DNA from: Solirubrobacter taibaiensis | Lineage (GTDB): Bacteria > Actinomycetota > Thermoleophilia > Solirubrobacterales > Solirubrobacteraceae | Direction: 5' to 3' | Assembly (NCBI GenBank): GCA_027587225.1 | Contig: JAPDDQ010000011.1 | Coordinates: 1-64,000 of the forward strand | DNA length: 64,000 bases | Shown here: in pieces, positions 23,236 to 32,446 of the stretch | Layout: every line of letters starts with the position of its first letter | Numbering within the stretch: position 1 is the first letter of the stretch | Translations under genes and position numbers: made by a program | Notes under the pieces: model-generated | Databases searched by the model: none | Told to the model about the DNA's origin: nothing | What the model saw: the letters and a program-made list of their open reading frames with translations, nothing else

Positions 23236-24609
23236 CTACGCGTGCATCGGGCGCGTGAGCGCCTTGACGAAGTCCTCGAGCTGCTTGGTGGTCCAGCACT
23301 CGTAGGCCTCGCAGTAGGGCTCGTAGGCGCTGATCACGGAGTCGCCGTAGTTCCAGTACAGGCGGGGCTCGGGGTTGAGCCAGAAGGTGCGGCCGGCGCG
23401 GTCGGCGACGCGGGAGAAGATGTCGGCGCGCGGGTCGCGCCCGTTCGTGCGGGCGTCGCCGAGCACGATCACGGTGGCGCGGGGGTGCAGGTCGTCCTCG
23501 ACCTGCTCGAGGAACTCGCGCCAGACGCGGCCGTAGTCGGTGTAGCCCGAGACGTCCGCGACGCCCGCGTCCTTGGAGATCGCGTCGTTGACGGCCTTGA
23601 AGTCGCGCTCGGTGGCGAAGACGTCGGTGACCTCGGAGATGCGCTCGACGAAGACGAACGAGCGCATGCGGCGGAACGAGTCGTGCAGGGCATGGAGCAC
23701 GCTCAAGAAGAACACCGAGGCCGAGGTGACCGACGTGGAGACGTCGCAGAGCACGTAGAGCTCGGGCCGGCGCGGACGCTTGGGCTTGTACTTCAAGACC
23801 ACCGGGACGCCGCCGGTCTCCAGCGAAGCGCGCATCGTGCGCCGCACGTCGACCTGGGCGTGGTGCTTGTGGCCGCGCGCGTTGTGGCCCTGGGTGGCGA
23901 GCCGGCGCTTGAGCTGCATGACGACGCGGTGCACCGCGGCAAGGTCCTGCGCGGGACCTGACGGCAGCGCACGGTCGAGCTCGTTCAGCGGCCGGGCGGC
24001 CGGCAGGGTCTGCGTGCGCTCGATCTGCGCGCGTTCGAGCTCGCGCCGCAGGATCGTCTCGAAGCGGCGGATCTGCTCGCGCGTGAGCGGGAACTCCGTC
24101 CCGCCCCCTTCACCCTTCGCGAGCTGGTTGGTCTCGGACTTCAGCCCCAGCGCACGGCGGATGCGCTGGACGTCGACGCCGAGCACGCCGGAGCCCTGCC
24201 CTTGGCGCCCGAAGGCCGCGATCGCCAGCCGGGCCAGGTCGCGCAGCGCCGCCTCGTCGCCGGCCCGGATCGCCTCCATGATCTGCTCGCGCAGCGCTTC
24301 GTAGTCGATTCGCGCCGCACCGTCCTCGGACAGCCCACCACCGGGCGCGTCGGCCTCACGCACGCCCGCTTCCAAAGCGGCGCCCTCGGCGGCGCGGAAG
24401 AAGTAGCGCTCGAACACGAGATCGAAGACGCGCCGGTCGTCGGGCGACTTCGCCAGCGTCGCGGCGAGCGCTTCGCGGAACGGCCCTTGCCGCGTCCAGT
24501 CGACCTCGCCCAACGCCGCGAACGCGTCATTGAGTTCGGACGTGCCGATGGCCACGCCCTCGCGGCGCAGCTCGTCGCCGAAGCCGACGAGGTGCCGCGG
24601 GAGACTCAC
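23236..24609 (-). CDS. VWA-domain CoxE-like protein
   Basis: 457 residues. N-terminal helical part ('VGFGDELRREGVAIGTSELNDAFAAL'), a charged middle region (100-240) and a C-terminal von Willebrand factor A domain with the MIDAS-like motif 'LYVLCDVSTSVTSASVFFLSV' (DxSxS), typical of CoxE-like proteins. It partners the MoxR ATPase encoded just upstream; such MoxR-VWA pairs act as chaperones that insert metals or remodel enzyme complexes. No carbon-monoxide dehydrogenase genes are in the window, so the client is unknown. Confidence 0.87.
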   Translation of the reverse strand: MSLPRHLVGFGDELRREGVAIGTSELNDAFAALGEVDWTRQGPFREALAATLAKSPDDRRVFDLVFERYFFRAAEGAALEAGVREADAPGGGLSEDGAARIDYEALREQIMEAIRAGDEAALRDLARLAIAAFGRQGQGSGVLGVDVQRIRRALGLKSETNQLAKGEGGGTEFPLTREQIRRFETILRRELERAQIERTQTLPAARPLNELDRALPSGPAQDLAAVHRVVMQLKRRLATQGHNARGHKHHAQVDVRRTMRASLETGGVPVVLKYKPKRPRRPELYVLCDVSTSVTSASVFFLSVLHALHDSFRRMRSFVFVERISEVTDVFATERDFKAVNDAISKDAGVADVSGYTDYGRVWREFLEQVEDDLHPRATVIVLGDARTNGRDPRADIFSRVADRAGRTFWLNPEPRLYWNYGDSVISAYEPYCEAYECWTTKQLEDFVKALTRPMHA

Positions 24610-25479
24610 TCAGGCCGCCAGCTTCACGCCGACCCGCTCCGCGACCGTGTCCAGGTCCGTGCGGTGCTTGACGATGATCGACATCGTGTCGCGGAAGGTC
24701 TTCTGGTCGATGTCGTCGGCACCGAGCAGGAGCAGCGCGCGCGCCCAGTCGATCGACTCAGCGATCGAGGGCGGCTTCTTCAAATCGAGCTCACGCACCA
24801 TCGTGATCACCTCGATGAGGCGCCGCGCCACGGTCTCGGGCAGCTCGGGCGCGTGCAGCCGGACGATCTCCAGCTCGCGCTCGGCCTCCGGGTAGTCCAG
24901 CCACAGGTACAGGCAGCGCCGCTTCAGGGCCTCGGTGAGCTCACGCGAGTTGTTCGACGTCAACAGCACGACCGGCATCGTGCGCGCCTCGATCCGCCCC
25001 AGCTCGGGGATCGTGATCTGGAAGTCGCTCAGCAGCTCGAGCAGCATCGCCTCGAACTCCTGGTCGGTCTTGTCGATCTCGTCGATCAGCAACACCACCG
25101 GCTTCTCTGAGGAGATGGCCTGCAGGAGCGGGCGCGAGAGCAGGAACTCCTCGCCGAAGATGTCGTCCTGCACGGCCTGCCAGCCGGTGCCCTCCGCCTC
25201 GGCCTGGATCCGCAGCAGCTGCTTGCGGTAGTTCCACTCGTACAGCGCCTTGGCCTCGTCGAGGCCCTCGTAGCACTGCAGGCGGACCAGGTCGCGCCCG
25301 AGGTACTCCGCGAGCTTCTTGGCGAGTTCGGTCTTGCCGACGCCCGCCGGGCCTTCCACGAGCACGGGCTTGCCGAGTCGCGCGGCGAGGTACGACACCA
25401 GCGCCGTGGACTCACCCGGGAGATAGCCGACGGCTTGCAGGCCGCCCGCGACCTCTTCGACGGAGCCAGGAACGATCAC
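24610..25479 (-). CDS. MoxR-family AAA+ ATPase
   Basis: 289 residues from GTG 25479, with a TAGACT box 7 nt upstream (25487-25492, minus strand). Walker A 'EGPAGVGKTELAKKLA' (42-57), Walker B 'VVLLIDEIDKTDQEFE' (about 127-142), sensor 1 'VVLLTSNNSRELTEALKRRCLYLWLDYP'. CoxD/MoxR type. It lies directly before the VWA/CoxE-like gene (no gap), the usual arrangement for this chaperone pair. Confidence 0.9.
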   Translation of the reverse strand: MIVPGSVEEVAGGLQAVGYLPGESTALVSYLAARLGKPVLVEGPAGVGKTELAKKLAEYLGRDLVRLQCYEGLDEAKALYEWNYRKQLLRIQAEAEGTGWQAVQDDIFGEEFLLSRPLLQAISSEKPVVLLIDEIDKTDQEFEAMLLELLSDFQITIPELGRIEARTMPVVLLTSNNSRELTEALKRRCLYLWLDYPEAERELEIVRLHAPELPETVARRLIEVITMVRELDLKKPPSIAESIDWARALLLLGADDIDQKTFRDTMSIIVKHRTDLDTVAERVGVKLAA

Positions 25480-25484
25480 GCAGC

Positions 25485-26063
25485 TCAGTCTATGAGGCGG
25501 GCCACGAGGTCCTCATACGCCGTCGTCAGCTCCGCCACCGACATCTGCCGGACCCGGCGCTGGTAGAGGAACGCGGGCGCGGCGAGCGGGGCCATCAGCA
25601 CGTCGGCGAGGTACGGCGCGGACGCACCGCAGGACTCCTCGAGCAGCAGCACGAGGTGCGTGCGGTAGAGCGCATAGACGTCGCTCAGCAGCCAGGACGG
25701 TCCTTCCGCCGAGGCCATCAGCCGCGCGTGGCGCTCGAGGAACTGCAGGTACGCGGCGCCGAACGCGATCAACCGCTCGCGCGCGGGAGCGCCGGGGCCG
25801 AGCGGGGGAGCGCCGCGGATCATCCGCTCCTGCAACTCGATCTCGCTGTCGGAGATCAGCGCGCGCACGAGGCCGGTGCGATCCCCGAAGCGGCGGAACA
25901 CCGTGCCCTTGCCCACGCCCGCCGCCGCGGCGACGGCCTCCATCGTCACGCACTCCGGGTCGCGCTCGAACAGCTCCGCCGCCGCTTCGAGCACGCGCCG
26001 GCGGTTGCGCGCGGCGTCCGCGCGCTCGGTCGGTGCGCTGTTGATGACGGGGAGTTCGGCCAC
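25485..26063 (-). CDS. TetR-family transcriptional regulator
   Basis: 192 residues from GTG 26063, a leaderless start with TATACT 7 nt upstream (+ strand AGTATA at 26071-26076). N-terminal helix-turn-helix ('VTMEAVAAAAGVGKGTVFRRFGDRTGLVRAL', about 38-68) and a helical ligand-binding domain. It is divergent from the YceI/flavin-reductase operon, and two matching palindromes occupy the gap, so it very likely represses that operon and itself. Confidence 0.87.
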   Translation of the reverse strand: MAELPVINSAPTERADAARNRRRVLEAAAELFERDPECVTMEAVAAAAGVGKGTVFRRFGDRTGLVRALISDSEIELQERMIRGAPPLGPGAPARERLIAFGAAYLQFLERHARLMASAEGPSWLLSDVYALYRTHLVLLLEESCGASAPYLADVLMAPLAAPAFLYQRRVRQMSVAELTTAYEDLVARLID

Positions 26064-26079
26064 GCTCAGGAGTATAACT

Positions 26080-26091
26080 GGACTACGGTCC
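26080..26091. promoter_or_regulatory. TetR operator, copy 1
   Basis: GGACTACGGTCC, an imperfect palindrome differing at one base from copy 2. It abuts the minus-strand -10 box of the regulator gene. Confidence 0.65.
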
Positions 26092-26102
26092 GTTTCGTGT
26101 GC

Positions 26103-26108
26103 TATCTT
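26103..26108 (+). promoter_or_regulatory. -10 box of the yceI promoter
   Basis: TATCTT between the two operator copies; transcription would start near 26116, inside reach of copy 2. Confidence 0.45.
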
Positions 26109-26123
26109 CCTCTCAACGCAAAC

Positions 26124-26135
26124 GGACCACGGTCC
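26124..26135. promoter_or_regulatory. TetR operator, copy 2
   Basis: GGACCACGGTCC, a perfect palindrome with 5-bp arms around AC. Its centre is 44 bp from that of copy 1, about four helical turns, so both copies face the same side of the DNA. Confidence 0.65.
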
Positions 26136-26154
26136 ACTTCGAGAGAGAAGCCGC

Positions 26155-26703
26155 ATGACCGCCATCGCCTCCACCCCCATCCCCGCCGGCTCCACCTGGG
26201 CCGTCGACGCCGTCCACTCGACCGTCGGCTTCGCCGTCAAGCACATGGTCGTCGCGACCTTCCGCGGCCAGTTCGACCGCTATGACGCGACGCTCACCGC
26301 CGCTGAAGACGGCACGCTGCGCCTGACGGGCTCCGTTGACGCCGGCTCGATCGCCGTCAAGGACGAGAACCTGGCCGCGCACCTCTCGGCGCCCGACTTC
26401 TTCGACACCGAGCGCTTCCCGGCCATCACCTTCAACTCCACGCTGGTTCGCACCGAATCGGGCGAGCTGATCGTCGACGGCGAGCTGACGATCAAGGGCA
26501 TCACCCGCCCGATCGAGGCCCGCGGCACGATCACCGAGCCCGCCGTCACCTTCGGCGACGTCGAGAAGATCGGCATCGAGCTCGAGGCGATCGTCGACCG
26601 CACCGAGTACGGCCTGAGCTGGAACGCGCCGCTGCCCAAGGGTGGCTTCGCCCTCGCCAACGACGTCAAGCTCATCGTCAACCTCGAACTGGCGCGCGCG
26701 TAA
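26155..26703 (+). CDS. YceI-family protein
   Basis: 182 residues from ATG 26155 with a purine-rich GAGAGAGAAG site before it. Typical YceI lipocalin-like sequence: 'WAVDAVHSTVGFAVKHMVVATFRGQFDRYDATL', 'GSIAVKDENLAAHLSAPDFFDTERFPAITFNST', 'LTIKGITRPIEARGTI'. No signal peptide, so it is cytoplasmic in this form. YceI proteins bind isoprenoid or other amphiphilic molecules. First gene of an operon with a flavin reductase under TetR control, suggesting a response to a quinone-like or electrophilic compound. Confidence 0.9.
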   Translation: MTAIASTPIPAGSTWAVDAVHSTVGFAVKHMVVATFRGQFDRYDATLTAAEDGTLRLTGSVDAGSIAVKDENLAAHLSAPDFFDTERFPAITFNSTLVRTESGELIVDGELTIKGITRPIEARGTITEPAVTFGDVEKIGIELEAIVDRTEYGLSWNAPLPKGGFALANDVKLIVNLELARA

Positions 26704-26708
26704 GCCCG

Positions 26709-27275
26709 ATGAACGTCATCGGTCTCTCCGGCAGCCTCCGCGCCGGCTCACACAACGCCAAGCTCCTCCGCGCCGCGGGCGACCTGTTGCCGCCTGAGGC
26801 CGACCTGACCCTCTACGAGGGCCTGAAGTCCATCCCGCCGTTCGACGAGGATGACGAGCACACCCGCCCCGAGTCGGTGCAGGCGCTGTTCGACGCGATC
26901 GCGCAGGCGGACGCGGTGCTCCTCGCCACGCCGGAGTACAACCACTCGATCCCGGGCCAGCTCAAGAACGCGCTGGACTGGCTCTCCCGGCCGCTGGCCG
27001 AGTCGCCGCTGCGCAACAAGCCGGCCGCGGTCGTCGGGACCTCCACCGGCCTGTTCGGCGCCGTCTGGGCGCAGGCCGAGGCCCGCAAGGTGCTGAGCGC
27101 CATCGGCGCCCGCGTGATCGACCGCGAGCTGCCGATCGGCCTCGCGGACGATGCCTTCCACGAGCACGGCGGCCTGGCCGACGAGGACCAGGCGCTCGCG
27201 CTCGCGGGAATCCTCGCCGAACTGGCCGGCGACGTGGCCAGCCGCGACGTCAGGCCAGTTCGAGCTGCTGCGTGA
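26709..27275 (+). CDS. NADPH-dependent FMN reductase / quinone reductase-like flavoprotein
   Basis: 188 residues. Flavodoxin-like fold with the FMN phosphate loop '[16 protein letters not shown]' (5-20) and '[22 protein letters not shown]' (77-98), diagnostic for the ArsH/ChrR/azoreductase-like NADPH:FMN reductase family. Five bases after the YceI gene. Predicted to reduce quinones, azo compounds or metal oxyanions with NAD(P)H. Its last 26 bp overlap the convergent chemoreceptor gene. Confidence 0.9.
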   Translation: MNVIGLSGSLRAGSHNAKLLRAAGDLLPPEADLTLYEGLKSIPPFDEDDEHTRPESVQALFDAIAQADAVLLATPEYNHSIPGQLKNALDWLSRPLAESPLRNKPAAVVGTSTGLFGAVWAQAEARKVLSAIGARVIDRELPIGLADDAFHEHGGLADEDQALALAGILAELAGDVASRDVRPVRAAA

Positions 27276-28797
27276 GCAGCGACAGCGCCTCGGACTGCGA
27301 GGACAGCTGATCGACGGAGGAGACGATCTCCTGCGTGGCCGCGTTGGTCTGCTGCGTCGTCGCCGACATCTGCTCGGCCGACGCAGCGGTCTCCTCGGCG
27401 TAAGCGGCGATGTCGGTGGTGAACTGGCTCATGCCGCCCAGGCCAAGGGTGATCCGGCCGACCGCGCCGTCGATCTCCTCGAGCGCCGTGCGGGCCCGGT
27501 CCGAAGCCTCGGTACCGGCGTGCGTGCGGTTCGCGGCGTCGCGGACGAGCTCGACCGCGTCGTTGGTCTCAGCCTGGATGCCGGCGATGATCCCGCCGGC
27601 GTCGGCGGCCGACTGGGCCGCGCGCTCGGCGAGCCGGCGGACCTCTTCCGCGACGACGGCGAAGCCCTTGCCGGTCTCGCCGGCCCGAGCGGCCTCGATC
27701 GCGGCGTTGAGCGCAAGCAGGTTCGTCTGGCTGGAGATCTCCTGGATCGCCTCGACGATGCCGCCGACCTGCTCCGAGCGGGCGGCGAGCGCGGTGATCG
27801 CGGTCGCGGCGTCCTCGATGCGGGTGCGGGCGTCGTTGAGGGAAGCGGTGGCCTCCATCGCGGCGTCGATGCCGTTGCGCGAGAGCTCGGTGGCGCCGGT
27901 GGCGGCCGCGGAAGCCTGGTCGACGGCCTCGCGGCCGTGGGAGGCGACGTCGGCCTGGCGGGCGGCGCCTTCGGCCACGCGCTGGGCGCTGAGCGCCAGC
28001 TCGTTGACGGCCTGGCCCGTCTCGCTGAGCGAGCGGTTCATGCCCGAGCACATCTCCTGCACGACGAACGTGGAGTCGTTGAAGCTCTTGAGCGTCTCGT
28101 GCATCGTGTTGCGCACGGCGGCGAACAGGTCGGAGATGTCGCGGCCCGGGCCGGCCTCGCCCATGGTCTTGAGGTTCACGCCCATCGACGTGAACGTGTC
28201 GTAGTAGAACGCCTCGACGATCGCCTGCGAGTCGTAGTTGAAGACGCGGCTGACGGCACGCTCGATGTCGGCGATGACGCGGAAGTCGACGCTCTCCGAG
28301 CTGCGGCCGAAGCTCTTCTTGACGACGCGCGCGGGCTCCGGCGTGTCGGCGAGCATGGCCTCGTGGACGAGGTCGATGAAGACGGGGTAGGTGCCGAGGA
28401 ACCACTTCAGCGGCAGGTTGATGCGGCTGTGCAGCGCGCCGACGCCGAGGAGGCCTTCGAAGTAGGAGATCCCGAACCCGCCGGGCTTGCCGGCCTCGCC
28501 GAAGATCGCCTTGAAGTGGCCGGCCTGGGCGCCGCCCCAGCCACGCTGGAGGTCGGCGACGCGCATGCCCTTGCCGATGGCGTAGTCCTTGAGGAACTGG
28601 CCGGCGGAGCCGTGCCCGAACGTGTGCTCGGCGAGCTTGGCGCCGATGGCGTCGGCGTTGCGCTCGGCCCACTCCTGCATCGAGGAGAGGAGGTCGAGCT
28701 CGGCGGCGGTCATGCCCATGTATGAGCGGCGCAACTCGAGCCCGCGCTCATCGATCTGATACAGGGAGGCGGAAAGGTTCATGTCGTCACCGATCAT
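27250..28797 (-). CDS. globin-coupled methyl-accepting chemotaxis protein (HemAT-like)
   Basis: 515 residues from ATG 28797 (ATG 28782, five codons later, is equally possible). Residues 30-185 look like a protoglobin/globin sensor domain with the haem-binding His in '[21 protein letters not shown]' (H123). The rest is a methyl-accepting signalling domain with the conserved hairpin '[20 protein letters not shown]'. No membrane segments, so a cytosolic oxygen sensor like HemAT. It implies a chemotaxis/flagellar system elsewhere in the genome. A GCCGATAA motif upstream resembles a flagellar sigma-28 -10 element. Confidence 0.87.
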   Translation of the reverse strand: MIGDDMNLSASLYQIDERGLELRRSYMGMTAAELDLLSSMQEWAERNADAIGAKLAEHTFGHGSAGQFLKDYAIGKGMRVADLQRGWGGAQAGHFKAIFGEAGKPGGFGISYFEGLLGVGALHSRINLPLKWFLGTYPVFIDLVHEAMLADTPEPARVVKKSFGRSSESVDFRVIADIERAVSRVFNYDSQAIVEAFYYDTFTSMGVNLKTMGEAGPGRDISDLFAAVRNTMHETLKSFNDSTFVVQEMCSGMNRSLSETGQAVNELALSAQRVAEGAARQADVASHGREAVDQASAAATGATELSRNGIDAAMEATASLNDARTRIEDAATAITALAARSEQVGGIVEAIQEISSQTNLLALNAAIEAARAGETGKGFAVVAEEVRRLAERAAQSAADAGGIIAGIQAETNDAVELVRDAANRTHAGTEASDRARTALEEIDGAVGRITLGLGGMSQFTTDIAAYAEETAASAEQMSATTQQTNAATQEIVSSVDQLSSQSEALSLLTQQLELA

Positions 28798-28825
28798 CGG
28801 CCGATCGGTGGAACCCTTGAGAGCC

Positions 28826-28833
28826 TTATCGGC
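28826..28833 (-). promoter_or_regulatory. possible sigma-28-type -10 element
   Basis: GCCGATAA on the minus strand, 28 nt before ATG 28797, matches the classical flagellar -10 exactly, but no good -35 (TAAA) is seen 15 nt upstream. The last three bases are also the stop of the upstream gene. Confidence 0.3.
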
Positions 28834-29551
28834 TGGGTGGTTCGTCTTCCCACAACCGCTCGGCGGCGTCCGGGCGGCGTTCGCGGCGGGTCGGCGCCTC
28901 CGACGGGTCTTCGGGAAGGCGCGTCGTCGGCGCGTCGTCGAGGCGGGTGGTTGGCGCGTCGCCGATATCGCCCTCCCACGACGGCCGGTCGCGCAGGAAC
29001 TCGGTGACGGCGGTCGCGTCGCGCGGGCGGCGGTCCGGCGCGCGTTCGCGCTCGCGTCGCGGGGGAGCGACCCAGCCGGTGTCGTCAGCGGCGGGATTCG
29101 GCGGCTCGGGCGCGTCGATCTGCTTCACGCGCAGGCCCGCGGCGATCAGCGCGCCCGCGGCCAGCATCGCGCCGAAGATCCCCCACTGGACGCCCATCGT
29201 CGCCCCGGCGCCCTGGATGTCGGGCTTGTCGAACAGGCGGTAGATGAGCAGCAGCATCGCCCAGCCGCCGGCCAGGATGATCGCGACGCCGTCGCCGCCC
29301 GGCAGGTGGAAGCCCTTCTTCTGCGAGCGCGCCCAGACGAGGAAGATGATGGCGACGGCGACGAGCAGGATCGCGGCCTCGACGAACGAGAACGCGCCGA
29401 GCGCGGAGACGTTGCTCTGGACGACATCGCCTTGGACGAACAGCGACTTCTGATACCAGGGCAGCACGAACGAGAGCACCAGCGCGACCGCGGCGGCGGC
29501 GGCGAGCTGCAGCTCCTTCGGCAGGCGGAACCGTTCCGTGCGCGAGCTCAT
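28826..29551 (-). CDS. four-helix membrane protein with charged C-terminal tail
   Basis: 241 residues. Four hydrophobic segments in the first 145 residues ('[19 protein letters not shown]', '[19 protein letters not shown]', '[20 protein letters not shown]', '[19 protein letters not shown]'), then about 95 residues of charged, Arg/Asp/Pro-rich tail with a small repeat (DAPTTRL twice). No family recognised. Overlaps the next upstream gene by 4 nt and so belongs to the ArsA-like operon. Confidence 0.7.
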   Translation of the reverse strand: MSSRTERFRLPKELQLAAAAAVALVLSFVLPWYQKSLFVQGDVVQSNVSALGAFSFVEAAILLVAVAIIFLVWARSQKKGFHLPGGDGVAIILAGGWAMLLLIYRLFDKPDIQGAGATMGVQWGIFGAMLAAGALIAAGLRVKQIDAPEPPNPAADDTGWVAPPRRERERAPDRRPRDATAVTEFLRDRPSWEGDIGDAPTTRLDDAPTTRLPEDPSEAPTRRERRPDAAERLWEDEPPSR

Positions 29552-29886
29552 GAGATCGGGATGTCCTCCACGTCGCGCGCCTCGGGCGGCGGCCGGTCAA
29601 GCTTGTCGATCGAGTAGTCGAGCACGGCGCGCAGGGCGATCAGCAGCTCGCGCAGCGCGTCCGCGACCTGACGCAGCAGCTCGGGCGGGAGCGTGCCCTT
29701 GGCCGCGTCGAGCAGCGCGAAGAGCGCCGCGAAGTCCGGGGCGGCGGGGGCACCGCTGCCAGGACTGGCCCAGCCGTTCGGCGGGGTGCTCGCCTCCGCC
29801 GCGCGCGCGGCCTCCTCGGCCTTGGCGTGGGCCTCACGCACGAGCCGTTCGGCGGCCTCGTAGGCTTCGCGGTCGGGCTCAGCCAT
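29548..29886 (-). CDS. small helical hypothetical protein
   Basis: 112 residues: an acidic/Ala-rich helix (residues 1-35), a Pro/Gly linker, and a second helical part 'FAALFALLDAAKGTLPPELLRQVADALRELLIALRAVLDYSIDKL'. Not recognised. It lies between the ArsA-like ATPase (8-nt overlap) and a membrane protein (4-nt overlap), so the three are translated together and may form one unit. Confidence 0.68.
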   Translation of the reverse strand: MAEPDREAYEAAERLVREAHAKAEEAARAAEASTPPNGWASPGSGAPAAPDFAALFALLDAAKGTLPPELLRQVADALRELLIALRAVLDYSIDKLDRPPPEARDVEDIPIS

Positions 29887-31051
29887 GCTCGAACCCCACG
29901 GTCAGCGAGCCTTCCTCGAGCGTGGCACTGGTCGGCTTGTACCCGGCGAGCGCGCCGGGCAGCACGATCGTGCGCTTGTGCGTGTCCACGCGCACGATCA
30001 GCTCCAGCCCGATCTTCTTGAGCTTCACGTCGCCCTTGGCGGCGAACGGCAGGTCCAGCCGGAGCTCGGCGTGGCCGTTGTTCATCGACAGCTCCTGCGC
30101 GAGCCGGTCGTGCAGGACCGCGGCGGGGTCGTGCTGCGCGAACAGGGCGCCGGCCAGCTCGTCCAGGCGCTCGCCGCCGATGACCTCCTGCGCGTAGTAC
30201 GGCGCGTGCAGGATCGGGACGGGGGAGAACCCGGAGCCGACGAGGTCCAGCTGCTCGCGCTGGACGGCGTGCCAGGCGCCGAAGTAGCCCTCGGCCAGCT
30301 CGTCGGGGAAGACGCGGTTGACGATCACGGCGTCCGTCAGGTAGCCGTACAGGTTCAGGTAGGTGAACGTCCGCATGGCCTCGGCGACGACCATCCGGTC
30401 CGGCGTCATCACCAGCCGCATCGACACGCGCGCCGCGTCGCGCAGCAGCTCGTGCATCGCCACGAGGTTGCCGACGAGCTTCTGCACCTCGGCGATGACC
30501 TTCTCGTCGGGGAGTTGCACGTCCAGGAACATGCGCGCGAGCGGGCGCGCGGCGTTGAGCATCGACTGCTCCTTGCCGAGCACCTTGTCCAGCCACCAGC
30601 GGGCGGCGTCCGGGAAGCTCAGCAGCCGCAGCGTCTCGCCGGTGGGCGCGCAGTCGACGATGATCACGTCCCACTCGCCCGACTCGACGTGGGCCTTGAG
30701 CACCAGCAGGCTGAAGAGCTCGTCCCCGCCGGGCGGGACGGTCAGCTCCTCGGCGGCGATCCGATCGGTGCCGCGCTCCATCAGCAGCCCGCCCATCCAG
30801 TCGCTGACCGCGCCCCAGTGCAGCTCCATCTCGTCCTGCGCCTGCACCTGCTGGGCGTGCAGGCGCGGGCCGACCTCGGTCGGGCGGCCCGTGACCGGCG
30901 CGTCCAGGACGTCCGCGATCGAGTGGGCCGGGTCGGTGGAGATGACGAGCGTCCGCGCCCCGGCGGCCGCGCAACGGCGAGCGGTGGCGGCGGCGACCGA
31001 GGTCTTGCCGACCCCGCCCTTGCCTGTGTAGAGAATTGTCCGCGGCCGCAT
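29879..31051 (-). CDS. ArsA/GET3-family ATPase
   Basis: 390 residues from ATG 31051. Deviant Walker A 'TGKGGVGKTSVAAATA' (9-24), 'STDPAHSIADVL' (about 39-50) and 'IIVDCAPTGETLRLLSFP' switch region, all characteristic of ArsA/GET3 ATPases. The C-terminal 80 residues ('LRLDLPFAAKGDVKLKKIGLELIVRVDTHKRTIVLPGALAGY') form a small beta domain common in bacterial ArsA-like proteins. No arsenical-pump genes are present, so a protein-targeting or other chaperone role with the membrane protein downstream is more likely than arsenic export. Confidence 0.87.
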   Translation of the reverse strand: MRPRTILYTGKGGVGKTSVAAATARRCAAAGARTLVISTDPAHSIADVLDAPVTGRPTEVGPRLHAQQVQAQDEMELHWGAVSDWMGGLLMERGTDRIAAEELTVPPGGDELFSLLVLKAHVESGEWDVIIVDCAPTGETLRLLSFPDAARWWLDKVLGKEQSMLNAARPLARMFLDVQLPDEKVIAEVQKLVGNLVAMHELLRDAARVSMRLVMTPDRMVVAEAMRTFTYLNLYGYLTDAVIVNRVFPDELAEGYFGAWHAVQREQLDLVGSGFSPVPILHAPYYAQEVIGGERLDELAGALFAQHDPAAVLHDRLAQELSMNNGHAELRLDLPFAAKGDVKLKKIGLELIVRVDTHKRTIVLPGALAGYKPTSATLEEGSLTVGFEHG

Positions 31052-31065
31052 CCGGACAGACGACT

Positions 31066-32418
31066 CTACCCGCGCTTCTTGACGGTGATCACTCCAGTCG
31101 TGGTGGCGGCGTTGTTGTTGAGGTCCGTGGCCGAGATGGTCACGTCGTAATCGCCGGACTTCTTGGGCGCGGTCCAGGCGACGGACTTGGTCCCGCGGCT
31201 GAGGACGCCGGGCGCCAGCGTGGCCACGGGCTTGCCGGCGCGCGTGATCGTGAGCGTCACGCGCGAGATCTTGGAGAGCTTGAAGCGGATGTTCCCGCTC
31301 TTGCGCGCGGTGAGCCTGCTCGTGAGCGACTGCAGGACCGGCGCCGTGACCAGGTACTCGTTGAAGTGCTGCTCGGCGGCGCAGTACTCGACCGCAGTCG
31401 TACGGCCGCACAGCGCCTTGAGGAAGTCGATCAGGAGCTTGTGGTAGCCGAGGTCGGACTCGCGCGTGATCGGCGCGCCGCGGCTGTAGAGGCTCCAGGC
31501 GCCGGTGTCGAACGTGCCGATCTCGGCGCGGCCGGCGCGGTCGCCGTCCTCGAACAGGGACTGCGCGGTGGGATCGCCGGTGAGGGTCGCGAAGTCGTAG
31601 AGCCCGTTGAGCGACTGGATGAAGCCGTTGGCCACCTTAAAGTTCGGCAGGCCGGAGTACTGCAGGTAGTGGGCGCCGGTGCCCGACGGGATGCGGACGC
31701 CGTTCGGGGGCGCCGTCTTGAAGATGCCGAGGCCGGCGAGCGCGACAGGGAACACGTCTTCCTGGCGGTTCAGGCGCGTGGCGCTGCGGGCCATCGACTG
31801 CAGGCCGGTGCCCTGGGCGAGCGAGGAGACCCACGGCGGCTGCTGGCCGTCGAACGGGAACAGGTACTCCCACGCGAGCCCGCCCGCGCGCTGGGCGGAC
31901 AGGGTCTTGATCTCGTCCAGCAGGGCTCCGGCGCGGACGTCATAGCGCTTGCCACCGCTCCAGTAGCCGTTGAGCTTGCCGAACGTGCCGAGCCACTGGA
32001 TCTGGATCCCGTGGCCGGGATAGAACTGGTACACGAGCTCGGAGCCGGTGAACCCGACGCGCTCGCCGCTGTTGAGCAGCCGCTGCGTCGTCCACCACTC
32101 GATGTTGCGCTGGAGCGTGAGGAACAGGCTCGGAAGGCGGCTGAGCGTGAACTGCTTGCGCGCCGCCATGCCCTCCAGGTCGGTGACCACGCCGCCGAGC
32201 TGGACCTTGCGCGCGCCGGTCAGCCGCTTCACGCGCGCGCGAGCGTCGTCGTAGGTGGCGCGGTAGCCGGTGATGGCCGCGGGGTCGGCGCCTTCGGCTT
32301 GCAGCCGCTTGAGCTCTCCGGCCACGGTGACCTTCTTCTGGGCGTGCGCCGACGGCGCGGCCACTAAGAGAAGGCTGCACAAAACCAGCACAAAACCTGA
32401 ACAGAACGTGCGTGTCAC
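31066..32418 (-). CDS. secreted D-glucuronyl C5-epimerase-like protein
   Basis: 450 residues from GTG 32418, chosen because GGAG precedes it and it gives a clean signal peptide (to 'APSAHAQ', about residue 26); an ATG at 32448 adds ten residues but overlaps the divergent start. The C-terminal half matches the C5-epimerase catalytic region ('GTFDTGAWSLYSRGAP', 'DLGYHKLLIDFLKALC'). The end adds an Ig/FlgD-like beta domain ('RVTLTITRAGKPVATLAPGVLSRGTKSVAW'). Likely exported and acting on an extracellular or cell-wall uronate-containing glycan; exact substrate unknown. Confidence 0.72.
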   Translation of the reverse strand: MTRTFCSGFVLVLCSLLLVAAPSAHAQKKVTVAGELKRLQAEGADPAAITGYRATYDDARARVKRLTGARKVQLGGVVTDLEGMAARKQFTLSRLPSLFLTLQRNIEWWTTQRLLNSGERVGFTGSELVYQFYPGHGIQIQWLGTFGKLNGYWSGGKRYDVRAGALLDEIKTLSAQRAGGLAWEYLFPFDGQQPPWVSSLAQGTGLQSMARSATRLNRQEDVFPVALAGLGIFKTAPPNGVRIPSGTGAHYLQYSGLPNFKVANGFIQSLNGLYDFATLTGDPTAQSLFEDGDRAGRAEIGTFDTGAWSLYSRGAPITRESDLGYHKLLIDFLKALCGRTTAVEYCAAEQHFNEYLVTAPVLQSLTSRLTARKSGNIRFKLSKISRVTLTITRAGKPVATLAPGVLSRGTKSVAWTAPKKSGDYDVTISATDLNNNAATTTGVITVKKRG

Positions 32419-32434
32419 TCGGAATCTCCGATGG

Positions 32435-32440
32435 TAAGTT
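32435..32440 (+). promoter_or_regulatory. -10 box of a leaderless promoter
   Basis: TAAGTT, 6 nt, then ATG 32447. Confidence 0.35.
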
Positions 32441-32446
32441 CGACTC

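Noticed and set aside
30363..31031. Plus-strand open frame of 222 codons over the ArsA-like gene
   Set aside because: Shadow frame; Ser/Arg-rich without domain, opposite to a clear ATPase.
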